DNA of 64,000 nucleotides from Agapanthus africanus (GCA_030015575.1 CM057338.1:307089827-307153826); one strand, 5' to 3'. Shown: positions 20,070 through 31,357, numbered from the stretch's first letter. Notes: generated by a model from the sequence alone, not told the origin. Translations and numbers: made by a program.

Positions 20070-20290
20070 CGCCCATCACTTGCGGGTCCTCACGACTCGT
20101 AAGGGAGCAAATTCTCTTGTGGGGTCCTTACGACTTTCAAGAGAAAACACACTTAGGAATCCTCACGATTCTTAAGGAGAAATTACACCTACGAGATCCT
20201 CTCGACCGGTAGGGAGAAAGTTCTTGATGAGACCCTCACGGCTCATAAAGTTGAAAAGTCTTAGGAGGCAGATCTTAACCCTGAATCCTA
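20070..20290 (+). repeat. Hairpin array, block 3
   Basis: Five further hairpin units with the same centre: CTTGCGGG/CTCGTAAG, CTTGTGGG/CTTTCAAG, CTTAGGAAT/ATTCTTAAG, CCTACGAG/CCGGTAGG and CTTGATGAG/CTCATAAAG. The block closes with GAAAAGTCTTA and AGATCTTAACC like blocks 1 and 2, so the whole block is a higher-order repeat that flanks the 170-bp array. Confidence 0.85.
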
Positions 20291-20299
20291 AGCCATCGT

Positions 20300-20486
20300 T
20301 GTCCTGCAAAGAGATCGAGATAGACTATCCACAGAATACATTCAATAAAAAGGGACACATCATTGAGAAGAAAAATATGTCCTTTATTCATGAACCAAAA
20401 TGAATACAAAGTACAATTCGTGAAAGAAACAAAAAATATACTCTTATTCAGGAGTATGTATAAAGAAAAAAAAAATCTACAAGTCT
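20300..20486 (-). terminator. 3' untranslated region and poly(A) signal of the antisense PMD gene
   Basis: On the minus strand AATAAA occurs at about 20396-20391, some 90 bp after the stop codon of the antisense gene. AT-rich sequence and another AATAAA-like site follow (about 20470-20340). This agrees with a polyadenylated antisense transcript ending here; inferred, not shown. Confidence 0.45.
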
Positions 20487-21987
20487 TCAAGTTGGCGGGC
20501 GATTTAGCAGATTGGTCAGCTCATCCCTCTTTCGCTGGGCCTCGCCTTCGTGATTCAATATCGCCAAAAGACAGGCCTCCGCCTGAGCTTGCTGGGCCTG
20601 ATATAAGGCAAGCCGGCCTTCGAGCTCTTTCTCGGTAGCTTTGTGAGCCTTAACCCTTTCACAAGTGAACACGGCGGCTTTGTCGATGGCCACCACCTCC
20701 TTGATGGCCTCTTGAAGCACTCGCCAGAGTTCATACGCTTTGTTGGCTTTGTCCGTAAGGTTGGCTTGGAGCTCATTCAGCGCCTTAGAAGCCAGCTCCC
20801 TCTCTGAAAATTTGCGGCCGATCCTCTTCTCGCACGACACCATGTTCGCCATGCACTGCTCTATCAGACCCCGCAAGCCCGCCTTCGCAGCCACAGCCTC
20901 CGAAGAAAGGCGGGTACATTCAAGCACGTGCAAGCAAGCCTCCACCTGCTGGCAAAACTCAACCCAGACTTGCACCACTGCTTCGCTATGATAGGTGGCA
21001 AGAAAGGGAAGAGAGCCGTTAGCTTTGGAAGCAAATGCTTCGGCCGTGATTACGTTGCCAGCACGAAGCTCCTCGATCAAAGATGACAGAGAGGCGAGGC
21101 TTAGCTTGGCCATCCATTCCGAGGCTCTCAGAGCATAGGGGCCGGGTGGCATGGCGATACGTGACTCCAGCGCGCTGAAAACTAGCAGGACTGTTCAGAT
21201 TTATAAACAGTCAGCGAAACTCGTAAGCAAAGAACAAATGGGACGATGTTGAGATTCTACTTACCCACAGTCATGCAAGAGGGATTTGAAGGCTCCCCAG
21301 GCCCTTCAAGAATCTCGACCTCGTCGTCGGCCTCCATACCTGTAAAAGACGTCAATGTCATTTTATGAAAAAGTGACAGTGCTGTGAAAAGGATGGTAAA
21401 CAACACTAACCTTGCCCAGACGAGAGGACGATGCGCTGAGGAGATATCGTCTGCGGAGCGGCCATTTCCAGCAGACGCTGAAAGGACTGCCGGGGAGACA
21501 GATCGGCAATAGAAGCCGCCTGCCCGCGCAACTCTGAAAAGAAAAAAGGGTTCAGATAATGGAAAGATTACTAATTTAAAATATGGAAGGTTACCTTCGA
21601 CGCTCCTCCCATTCTGAGCTGGAGGGATAGCAGCTTCAACGGCCTCCGCCGCGACCTCGGGCACAATATCAGGGATGCGGGCTGGCGCAACAGCCTCTGA
21701 GGAAGGAGCAGCGGCTGCCGATGTGGGCTCCAACGAAAGGACGGTAGCCCCGGCTACCTGCACTCTAGTCTCCGAGCCGCCCTCAGAAAGATCCATCGGA
21801 ACGGCGACCGACGAAGATGCCTCCTCCGAGGGAGCAAGCGCTTGGGAAGCGAAAACCACCGAGGGAGACTCTATCGCAAGAGCAACAGTTGCATCAACCC
21901 CCTCCACACTGATTGGTGCTTCACTGGGGATATCAGCAGACTCTACGGTCAAGGCACGACTTAGATCCTCCACCGCCGCCGAAGTCC
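20487..21987 (-). CDS. PMD gene exons 2-5
   Basis: Exon 2 (21987-21595) is Ala/Ser/Glu-rich. Exon 3 (21533-21411) is short. Exon 4 (21339-21265) encodes MEADDEVEILEGPGEPSNPS, resembling a SUMO-interaction-like acidic motif. Exon 5 (21181-20487) encodes a helical domain (CQQVEACLHVLECTRLSSEA, later KATEKELEGRLALYQAQQ). All introns are 61-83 bp with GT-AG ends. For exon 5 the acceptor CTGCTAG keeps frame, whereas the nearby TTTTCAG does not. No known domain was assigned to this part. Confidence 0.6.
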
Positions 21988-23126
21988 CTGCAAAGTTTGT
22001 ACAAAGATAAGGATACATATATATGTATGCAAACAATATGAAATATTACAAAGAAATATAGGAACATACCAATGCGCAAGGAAGCTTTCAGTATAGCTTG
22101 CTCAAGCCAACGTTCCTTCTCAAGGAGGTATGTTCGCCGAGGTCCGAGGGTGGACTCGTGGCCGCCGGTCCACAGTGAAAGCGCATCCGCGGCGTCCTCC
22201 GAAGCAGCCTGTTTAAGGGCCCTTTCGCCCCATTCCTCCAAAGGGCCGATGAATCGTTGCCGGATCCATGGAGGGTCTTCATAAAAAATGACGGCTGGGT
22301 AGAGCTTCTTTGGAATTCTTACGTTCTCCGACTCGTCTTGAGAACGTTTTATAGCCTCAGCCAATTGTGCGGCTTCCTCGGCAGTTGAACTCGGAAAAAG
22401 TAAGTCAGCATCCGATTCTTGCAGAGCCAATGGTTCCTCCTGAAGAATGGGCCCAGACTCTACTACAGAGTCGAGCAGATTAGTAGCCGTCCTCCTCCGT
22501 CGCTTGGATCCAGAACCGACTGCCGAGGACGACCGTTTCCTCCCCCGTGGAGCCTTGGCACGACGCTGACCTACTTCGCCTTCAACGCCCTCACTCCCTA
22601 CCCCCTCGCTTGGCGCTGCGACCGAGGACGATACGGCCATCGTCGATGCCGCGGGCGGTGGTACTGCTACCGGCGTCCTTTTACCCCTCGACTGAGCCCG
22701 GGTATCCAATGGCATACCAATTGTGGGAGTGAGGTCCACCTCCGACTCCCCCGGAATGAGCGCAACATTGGTGTCCCTCAGGGGAAAGCGGACCGGTGCG
22801 CGCGGTCGCAGCGGAACTCCCATGGCCTGAACCGGTATAGGAGCACCGTTTCCAAGAAGCACCCTCTTCTCCTCAGCAATAATCAGACTAACCCGATGAA
22901 GGTACCAACCCGTGAAGGATCTCACACATCGGGGAATGTGGTCAGCTTCAGGAATCATGAAGTAAGAACCAGTGTTTAGCCTCACAAAGTGATGAGCAAC
23001 ATCACGAACAGCTTCAGGTGAAGGGACCGGCGCAACTGTAAAAGCCCCGAAGGGGACGCCCTGATCATATCTAAGCTGCAGGGCGAAGCGGTGCGGATTA
23101 TACCGCATGAAGAGGGTCGCACTGTT
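21988..23126 (-). CDS. PMD gene exon 1, C-terminal part and intron 1
   Basis: The frame continues from the TAG as NSATLFMRYNPHRFALQL and includes a basic cluster (RGKRSSSAVGS-type, then SKRRRR) and an acidic patch. At 22070 the exon ends in ATTG followed by GTATGT. The intron (22069-21988, 82 bp, AT-rich) ends TTTGCAG, and exon 2 resumes in frame with GTSAAVEDLS. Ser- and Pro-rich composition suggests disorder. Confidence 0.65.
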
Positions 23127-23685
23127 CTAACGAAATACCAGATAACCTGGTCTGATCGCGTACAGATGCATGGCCTCCCTGGGCTTCCGAGAAGGTGCCT
23201 CCTCTTTCGACAAGTCGTGGAGTTGTTGAATTAGACCTGAAGGAGAGGATAGGGCCCGATCAACGAATACCAATCCGCCCGTGCTGGCATAGGGAGCAAT
23301 CAACACGTGAATGGCCCCAGACTGAGTCAGGTCAGGAGCAGAAGCACCCACCAGCCGCATGAGTCGCGGAAAAGTGTAGGCATCATAAAATTCGGGTCTC
23401 TGGTATGCAGCAAAGGCCCCCAACACGTGCATCTTAATCCAAGACGTGAAGTAATAAAGAGAGAAATTTACCACATCCACACCTGGAGTTGAGGTATTAG
23501 CCGCGGCGCCTAACCCATGATAAAGATGCGCTAGCGCTGGGATGCCTACGGCTAGCCGTGTCCCCTCAGCGATACAATGAGCAGGGTAGATAACCGAGGC
23601 TCTCATGAAGCGGCGATGCATGGGGATGACGAACCAGCTGAGCCAGACGCTGATAAAACCCACAAAGAAAGTCTCCTCATCCATG
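23127..23685 (-). CDS. PMD gene exon 1, middle part
   Basis: Begins with DEETFFVGF, directly continuing the residues before the B2 insertion, and carries the second half of the PMD (WLSWFVIP, LAVGIPALAHLYHGLG). It ends at TAG 23127-23129. The same frame goes on without interruption into 23108-22070, so the stop is a point change within one exon. Confidence 0.75.
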
Positions 23686-24697
23686 TGTTCCCACCATAAT
23701 ATTGCATTATTATATTCCCCATTCTTATTCTTTTTATAAATAAACAGGTGCTTTTGACGCATGTCTGCTACATGTTACAGGTTACAGGTTCTTGGAGCGA
23801 AAACAGTGAAAACGATGTAAAGACGATGAAAAAGTGGACTTTAACCAATAAACAGAAGATCTTGATCAAGCCTATATAAGAAACAGTTCACAAAGCAAGG
23901 TTCAAGACGTCGACACAAAGCCACGGTTAAAGTCTACAACAATGTTCACTGGAAAATCTGGAAGAGAGTCAGAAGCTAAATTGAGAAAAGAAATAAAGAA
24001 GTAGGAAGAACAGAGAGCCAGGAACCAACACAAGAAGTTTCAGCAGCCAACTCTTCATTTTGGCCGCGGAACCGCGGCCAAAACAGGCCTCGGGCCGCGG
24101 TTCCGCGGCGGCCTTGAGAGATTAAAGGATACAAATTTTACCATATGTTGTGACAACGCTGACTAGTCAACCTAGGGCTATTTTTGTAAATTTAGACATG
24201 CGGTTCAAAATGTAACCTAGGGTTTCCTATTCTCTATAAATAGGAACTCTAAAGATTGTAAACCTTATGCCTCTCTGTGCCTCTTTTTATCAATAAAATT
24301 TAGATTTCTTTTGGAGAGCATCGATGCCTCTTTTCATTTCAGAAATTCAGATCTGACAAGTCTTGTGTTGATGTTTGGAGAGAGCCATCTGTAAAGTAAG
24401 TAATTAATTTCAATTCTTGCCCTAGATAATTTTTCATTCTCTGCCCTAGTTTAGATTTAATTCCTTGCCCTAGTTAGATCTTTAATTCCTTGCTCTAGTT
24501 AAATTTAATTCTTTGCTCTAGATAAATGATAGATTTAGTTTTTAGATTTAATAAGAAATCCGAACACCCATCGAAATTAACTTGTTTGAACGATTAGGAA
24601 ATTCACAACATCCCTGTGGACCGACCCGTACTCACCGGCTAGCTACCAAGCGACACCGTTCTTGATTGTGGTAATAGATAGTTTTTGAGATAAATCA
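23686..24697 (+). repeat. 5' LTR of B2
   Basis: 1012 bp, TGTTCCCACC...GATAAATCA. It contains a GC hairpin made of two palindromes (24062-24079 and 24092-24113), TATA at about 24235 and AATAAA at about 24292. Its U5 half carries extra TTAATTCxTTGCTCTAG repeats not seen in the other B LTRs. Confidence 0.9.
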
Positions 24698-24699
24698 AA

Positions 24700-25904
24700 T
24701 GGTGCCGTTGCCGGGGATGGCGTGTTATTTCCTTTTTGCAATTTCGGGTTAATCAAAATTTAAAAAAAAATCATAAAAATCTGAAAAATCAAAAAAATAT
24801 AAAAATATATCATCTGTTATTTTTGGGAAGGGTATTTTTGTGTGAATTTTGCAGGATCTACGAACAAATTCGGATCTGGAAATCTACAGAGATCGAAACA
24901 GCAAATATTAAATCCGAACAAACAGAGGAATATCACAATAAACAACAGAAGAAATTTGGAGGACCGAGTCAACAAGAAGAATCGCGGTGATCTGGTCCCA
25001 AAAAAAAAAAATTTCGCCTGCTGACGTTATCGCCTTGCGGCGGATTCGCGGTCGTTGGTGGCTTCGGGCGGCTGTTCCGCGGTCATCTCAGCGGATCAGA
25101 TCCCCAAACTTCCTCTGCGGTTCATAAAAAAAAACTGTAAGTCTTCTGATCTCCTCCTCTGCAAATCTCTGATATCTCCTCTGAAAAATCTCCTGCAGGA
25201 TTCTTTGCGCTTAAAAAAATATTTCCCCTTCCAAATAACAATCTTGTGCAGGATTCTTTGCGCCGCGCATAAAATAAAAAGATTTGATTGCAAGTGATTT
25301 TTCTGTTTTGTATATCTTTAAAACTGACTTTAAGGGGCTTTTGACCAATTCAAATTGGGTGGGGATTTCATCACCCTTCCCAGGACCCCAGAAATCACAT
25401 AAGGCATTTGCATTGACCAATCTTTAATTAAAAAATACTAGACTCGGCCCTAAGGACTTCGAGCTCAATAGGACAGAGGACTAGTTATAGGCATCGGCCG
25501 TTAATCCTAACCTGACTTTGCAGTGTCTAGGCAAGTGTGTCTAAGGCGAGTGGTTACTTAATTAGGACCGCTACTCGTAGCGGGGAGCCTCCCACTTACC
25601 TGGCACTAATCTGGCCGCAATTGGCGGTGAAGAGGCGGTTTGAGATCCTATTTCTAGCCCTTTGGAACAGTTAGGAGCTGTCTAGCTGACCTAGGTGACC
25701 CTAGATCTAGGCCTGATTGTGCATTTTTGGTTGATCGAAAGTGTGTCTTAGCCCTTTATCGAAAATCTTTTTTTTGCAAAAAGTTCCAAACAAATAAAAA
25801 AAAGGAAAAAGAAAAATCTTTTATAAAAATTTGCAAAATTTTGCCGCTAAGAAATCCTTGCACCACCTACCTTCTTTCTCTTCTCTTTCTTACATCATAG
25901 GTAC
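24700..25904 (+). other. PBS and leader of B2
   Basis: The PBS is at 24700-24717. The leader is collinear with that of B1, including the GCAGGAT and CTGTAAGTCTTC splice-like sites and the duplicated GCAGGATTCTTTGCG. No gene is seen. Confidence 0.7.
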
Positions 25905-27897
25905 CCCACCTCATAAATCTCTTGCCGAACTTTGGTAACCCGAACCCAACTTTGCCTCGTACGTCAATTGTTTCGGTCGATTTAAGAAAGATCCCTCCGT
26001 GCCCAAAATTTCTTTGAAAGATCAAATAGAAGCGTCTAGGAGAAACAGTTCGATTTCACAACCCACTTTGTGTCAACCATGTCAACCGTCACCACCTTCG
26101 TACATTGATACCATTTTTTCAAGTCCTGCTGTAACTCCTAAACCGATGTCAATTGCTGAGCATATTGCTCAATCTCGTAGCCGATCTTTCACTCCTCTCC
26201 ACACATCCAGTTATAGGGATCAACAAGTCCATTCACCTTTTTATCCACATATTGATCCTACTCCTGTCCAACCATCCACTTCCTACCAGTCCTACCCGAC
26301 TTTCCCACCGTCACTAGACATTGCTTCTACACAGCCTTTTGGGAGTTTCACGTATCCAAACAATTTCGAATCTTTTACCGAAACCCCTTCACAACCCATG
26401 TCTAGTTTGGAACAGTCGTTGGAAGCTTATATTTCAGCAAAAAACAAAATGGTTAGGAATGTGGATGCGTCCATTGCCGCCCTTATGCAACCTAGTGAAC
26501 CGGCAGCTAGTTTCCAACTAGCTCCAAATTTTCCAATGTATGATGAGACGGTTGGACAGAGTGAGAATTTGAGAGGACAGAATGAGTTCTACACATTCCC
26601 AAATCAGACCTACCCATACCCAATTGAATCCCACAACTCCGGTTTTCCATCGATTGTCCCAAATAGTTCACAAGTTGAAAATAAAACATCTAGCGAGTTG
26701 TGTGACTTTGTAGTGCTTGATTTGCCCGATTGTGAAGAATCCCTTTCGAGTGAAACGACACCTAATCCTTTTGACTTTTACACCTCCACTCTAGAACCTG
26801 AATTGATAAATATCCATGCTTTTGAGGAGGTGTCAGAAAAAATTGATTTTCACTTGATTGAGGATACAGACGCCGGGAATATTTCGGATGATGAACCTGT
26901 CGATTTGATTGAAATTTTATGTCCAATTCATCATCCCGAGTCATTAATTGTTTCTCCCGAACTTCATATGCATCTTGATTTTGATGATAATGGCATGGAT
27001 AGGCTAAATATTGAGGAGAATTATGAGGATAGTATTAAGGATAGTATTGAGGATAATATTGAGGTTGAACCATTTTTGTTTGATGTGTCGGATTTTCCAA
27101 TTCATCCTCCTACTGTTACACTTCCTAAATCAAACACCCTCCTTTCCATCGTTCCGACCACGCAAAAGATCACGCTTAAAGACTGTGGGTTTGAAAATTT
27201 TCCCTTTGAATCTGACACAGTTCTCACAACCGATGACACTTACGAATGTTTCACTTTTTCGGACGATATTGAAGTCTCACCGCCCGAGTTTGAGTCCTTT
27301 GAATTTTTAGATGAGTTAGTTGAACCATCAGACTCGGTTGCTTACAGTCATTTCAAACCATTGATGCAATCTTTCCAGTTCGAGACAGTTTACTACGGTG
27401 AGAATGAGACTATCCCTAATTCACTCCCTTTCGTCCTTCCTATCGTTCCGACCGTGCAAGTGACCGTTACGCTTTCATCTCCTATACCAAGTTCGACGTA
27501 TCCATGTGTTCTTGCGAATTTTGAGGGATTTGACCCCATTTCACGACGAGTTGATAGATTAGCACAATCGTTTTTAACACATCGGTCATCACAGATTGTG
27601 CTAATTTATTCACTTGATTTACACTCTCAAGATCGCGCGACCCTTCTTTCTCTTTTCCGCCCTTCTTCTCCTACACCGAGACCATATTCCACCCTTCTTC
27701 CCATTCGGTCTCGTGTGCTTCTCATTTCTTTCCTTTACATCCTATTCTTTCACCAACCCTACCATTACCACGATAAGATCTTTGAATGGTTGGTGCTAAC
27801 CTTTGGCTTATGTAAGGCCAAGCTTAAGTTTGGGGGGAACCTTCTTGTATATATGTACATATATTTTTTGTTTTCTTTTTCTATAAAAAAAAATTAA
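25905..27897 (+). pseudogene. Broken copy of the B-family ORF
   Basis: Homologous to the 673-codon ORF of B1 along its length. The ATG is lost (CATAGG in place of CATGGG at about 25896), four extra bases shift the frame just after it, and TAA replaces a TAT codon at about 25938. From 25999 to 27897 the frame is open (632 codons) with the same order: Ser/Pro-rich head, helical SLEQSLEAYISAKNKMVRN, acidic middle, hydrophobic tail. Most differences from B1 are single substitutions, with a few in-frame indels such as the one near 26690. The product is unknown. Confidence 0.8.
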
Positions 27898-29338
27898 AAA
27901 AAATTCAAAACATTAAAAAAATATATATAAAAAATTGTATAAATAAATAAACAGGGGAGTGCCGGCATTTTGACCCTCTTGGTGTAGCATGACAGTGAGG
28001 ACACTGTCAAGTTTAAGTTTGGGGGTATGCTTGGTAAGTTTTCTTTCTTCGCATTCATGTGTACATTTTTTGCATTTGCATACTTATTTGAAAACCCATA
28101 AAAATTGAAAATTTTCAAAAATTATAAAAATTGATGTATTCAATTTTGGCCATATTTGACTTGAGTTTGACAAATAGGTTAACCGGCTAGGAAAAACTAG
28201 ATTTTAGACTTAGTAAATTAAAAACCCTAAAATTAACATTTCTTAAAGTTTAACGGTAGAAAGTATATGCCTTTGTAGTTTATTTAGAAATAGGCAAATT
28301 TTGAGTTAACTTTTTGGGCTAAGTCGAAACAAAGGAAAAGTATTGATGTTCTTATTAGAGTATAAGTTTGAAAAATAATTCCTAGCTTAAGTCTAGATTC
28401 TGAAAATGTATACCCTACAAATTGCACAAACACGCACCTTGAAACTTGGAATAGTAGAGGAGACTTTGAAATGCTCTTGTCTAAAGTCCTTAGTACGAAG
28501 AAAATGAAAATTTATACAAGTGTGAATAAAGAAAAAAAAAATGAACACTGGTTTTTGTGATTACTTAAGGCTGCAAAAATAGAAAAAAAATATTTAGTGA
28601 GGGTGCTTCATCACCTAGTGCCTTAGACCAACTGGTTTGGGAGTCACTGCTAAAAAGCCTTGGGTGTTGCAAGACAAGGAAGTACGCTTTAAAGTGCAAA
28701 CGCATCTTGTAATCGGTTGTTGGTACCTCAAGAAGTATTAACGGTCTCATGAAGGATGTGTAAGCAAAATTCATTAAAATTCACCAATTAAGAAGTGCTT
28801 TGGACAACGGACGAGAGTATGATTGCTTGATTTGAATTTCCAAGTGTAGGGGTGATTTATACACACACGTAGGGGATGTGATTGGGATTTAGATAAGAGA
28901 GAGGAATGAAGAATAGAACTTGTATCTTTAGTAGAGTTGATAAAAATTCCTAAGTGGAGATGAAACCCTAGAAGGAAAACTTAAGAGATGTTGAAAGCTA
29001 AGTAAGTCTATAGAACATATATAATCTTAAGTTATATGATGAGGAAGCGTGAAGAATATGGGTGGATGATTTATGAGTCAAAGCTAATAGAATTCCTTGT
29101 TAGAAAACCTAATTGGAGAACAAAAGTCGAAAAGCCAAATTGATAGGATTTTGTGGGCAGTATCCGCTGAAAACCCTCAGGAGACAACACTCCTCCTACT
29201 AGGGACACCTAGAGGTTTAACGGCTTGTTGCACGAGCTTAGTGCAATCGCGTTTCCCTGCAAAGTGCGGTTAGGTTTTTGTAGAGAATAAAAAAATAAGT
29301 TTGCTCGAGGACGAGCAAAAGATAAGTTAGGGGGTATT
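27898..29338 (+). other. 3' region and polypurine tract of B2
   Basis: Collinear with B1 15188-16595. The hairpin GCTCGAGGACGAGC (about 29302-29316) is followed by AAGTTAGGGGGTATT next to the LTR. No gene is seen. Confidence 0.75.
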
Positions 29339-30258
29339 TGTTCACACCATAATATTGTATTATTATATTCCCCATTCTTATTCGTTTTATAAATAAACAG
29401 GTGCTTTTGACGCATGTCTGCTACATATTACAGGTTACAGGTTCTTGGACAGAAAACAGTGAAAACGATGAGAAGACGGTGCAAAAGTGGAACTACAACC
29501 AACAAATAGAAGGATCTTGATCAAGCCTACATAAAAGATAAAGTTCACAAAGTACAAGGCAATGCAAGGTCCAAGATCGCGAAGTGAACGGTTAAAGTCC
29601 ACCGCAATTATTCACTGGAGATCTGGAAGAAATAGAGAAGCCAAATTGAATAAAGATCCAAAGAAATAAAAAGCCCAAGAAGCCCAGAATCAGTTCCAAA
29701 ATTTCCAGACATAAAATTTTACCAAAGCTTGGAGTCTACTTTGACTAGGTCTTCCTAAGGATATTTTGGTAAATGTAGACGTGCGAATCAATTGTAACCT
29801 AGGGTTTCTTATTCTCTATAAATAGGAACTCTAAATCATTGTAAAGGCTATGCCTCCCTATGCCTCTTTTTATCAATAAAATTTATATTTCTTTTGGAGA
29901 GTATCGATGTCTCTTTTCATTTCAGAAATTCAGATCTGACAAGTCTTGTGTTGATGTTTGGAGAGAGCCATCTGTAAAGTAAGTAGGTAATTTCAATTCT
30001 TGCCTTAGGTAATTTTTCATTCTCTGCCCTAGATTAAATTTAATTCCTTGCCCTAATTAGATAGTTAGATCTTTAATTCAATTGCCCTAGATTAATTTAG
30101 TTTTTAGATTTAATTAATCCATTCACACCGTTTGGAATTAACTCGTAAGAGCGATTAGGAAATTCACAACATCCCTGTGGACCGACCCGTACTCACCGGC
30201 TAGCTGCAAAGCGACGCCGTTCTTTATTGCGGTAATAGATAGTTTTTGAGATCAATTA
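29339..30258 (+). repeat. 3' LTR of B2
   Basis: 920 bp, beginning TGTTCACACC. It lacks the GC hairpin segment present in the other B LTRs (deletion near 29690). Its last bases read ATCAATTA rather than ATAAATCA, so the terminal CA is mutated. Its U5 half resembles B1 LTRs more than the 5' LTR of its own element. Confidence 0.85.
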
Positions 30259-30263
30259 CCATG

Positions 30264-31261
30264 CTGGGAGCTGCAATAGATTCGAAAGATACCGCCGACA
30301 TGGTAGGGATGTAATACTGCGGCAGATCCTCTTCCTTAGTCGGCCGCCAGTTCAAACCAAACCCAAAGGGGTCATTAATGTTCGCAAACTTCGGAGCCGT
30401 CTTCGATAGGACACCCTCTCGAAGGAAGCAAGCAATAAAACTCTTAAAAGTGATGCCCTGCTCCTCAGATTCTGTAAACAGTTTGTCAAAGATGTCCAGG
30501 GCCTTGATCAAACTCGGGTGCTTGCGTCGGACGACGTTCTCGGTAGACAGGCCGTCAAGCATTGCGGGCTCGGTCTCAAAGACGTACTCGTCGGGAGGCA
30601 GCAATTCCTCATAAAGGGTCCCCCTGATTGGCAGCCCCGAGATCTCGCGAAATTCTTCCAAGGAAATTGAAACTTCGCGGTCCCCTAGGAGGAAAGTGTT
30701 GGTGGGGAGATTCCACTGGTTCAGGAAAGACTTAACCCACCAGACGTGAGGAGATTGGTAGTGGAAGAGGGATGCATATATCGCCTGATAAAGCCCAACC
30801 CTCTGCAATCGCGAGCGATGGGCAGACAAGATGTAGCGAGCCCAAATAAGGTAGCCCGTGGGGTGTCGAGGGGTAAGCCCTATTTTGTAAATCTGCCCCC
30901 ATGGCTGGGCTTCGCCCTGGCAAATGCGGCGCTCCAAGATATCTATAGCCGGCACCGGATGGTTTGGAATACCAGTCGTTGAAGGCTCAAGCTGCCCCAT
31001 AGGAGTCCAATTCGGCATCTCCACAGCGAAGACAGTCTTAGGAGGATCCATCGGCAGGAATGGATAGGTGGGCTCCGTCGGTATCTCGCAAAGAAAACTT
31101 CGGCGACCACGGATGATGTGACCATACCAGGTCCCCCACAAAAGCAAGTTGGTGCGATTCGGGTCATGAGCCCTGATCATTGCCGTCACTTCCTCGTCAG
31201 ATGGCGACTGAGGAAAAGCGGCCTCCGAGCGAGTGAAAGGGAAGTACGAAATGGAAGTCAT
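30264..31261 (-). CDS. PMD gene exon 1, N-terminal part
   Basis: About 333 codons from the only plausible start, ATG at 31261-31259, just inside the junction with the 3' LTR region. Conserved PMD-type stretches are WWVKSFLNQWNLPTNTFLLG, then SISLEEFREISGLPIRG, then a Phe-rich segment (ITFKSFIACFLREGVL). The open frame continues past the B2 junction only by chance; true coding ends at the CCATG duplication (30259-30263). PMD proteins are found both as plant nuclear silencing-related proteins and in transposons. Confidence 0.75.
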
Positions 31262-31317
31262 TGTACCTGAAATAAAATAGGGGAAAACTGTTAAAGCGAA
31301 GCCAACAATGTGTGTGC

Positions 31318-31321
<4 letters not shown>

Positions 31322-31355
<34 letters not shown>
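31322..31355. repeat. (TA)n microsatellite
   Basis: Uninterrupted TA dinucleotides, about 16 copies, upstream of the antisense PMD start codon. Confidence 0.95.

Positions 31356-31357
<2 letters not shown>

Larger units (their letters stand above)
23686..30258 (+). mobile_element. Nested element B2: Athila-like non-autonomous LTR retrotransposon
   Basis: LTR 23686-24697, PBS at 24700 (TGGTGCCGTTGCCGGGGA, one mismatch to the tRNA-Asp complement), leader, broken ORF, 3' region, polypurine tract (about 29325-29338), LTR 29339-30258. Flanking CCATG (23681-23685 and 30259-30263) is the target duplication; removing the element rejoins the antisense PMD reading frame exactly. The interior is collinear with B1. 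The two LTRs are much more different from each other (roughly 80-85% by eye) than those of B1. Confidence 0.92.
20487..31261 (-). pseudogene. Antisense spliced PMD (plant mobile domain) gene of element A, split by B2
   Basis: Read on the minus strand, exon 1 starts at ATG 31261, runs to 30259, is interrupted by element B2, and resumes at 23680 in the same frame once one CCATG copy is removed. It then runs to 22070 with one in-frame TAG (23129-23127). Four GT-AG introns keep the frame: 22069-21988, 21594-21534, 21410-21340 and 21264-21182. The last exon ends at 20487. The total is about 1300 codons. The first third contains SISLEEFREISGLPIRG and the next part FISVWLSWFVIP, IAEGTRLAVGIPALAHLYHGL and FYDAYTFPRL, the pattern of the plant mobile domain. 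A basic SKRRRR patch (exon 1 end) suggests a nuclear protein, and the last exon is Ala/Glu/Lys-rich and probably coiled coil. Antisense extra ORFs are known in Tat elements. Function is unknown. It is nearly intact, unlike gag-pol. Confidence 0.8.

Noticed and set aside
23127-31261. PMD gene as a stand-alone host gene into which elements inserted
   Set aside because: It lies between pol and the 3' LTR of element A, in the antisense position known for Tat extra ORFs. Host origin by capture remains possible, but at present it is part of the element.
31322-31355. TA run as an origin or TATA promoter of the PMD gene
   Set aside because: A pure dinucleotide microsatellite; no initiator or conserved element near it supports this.
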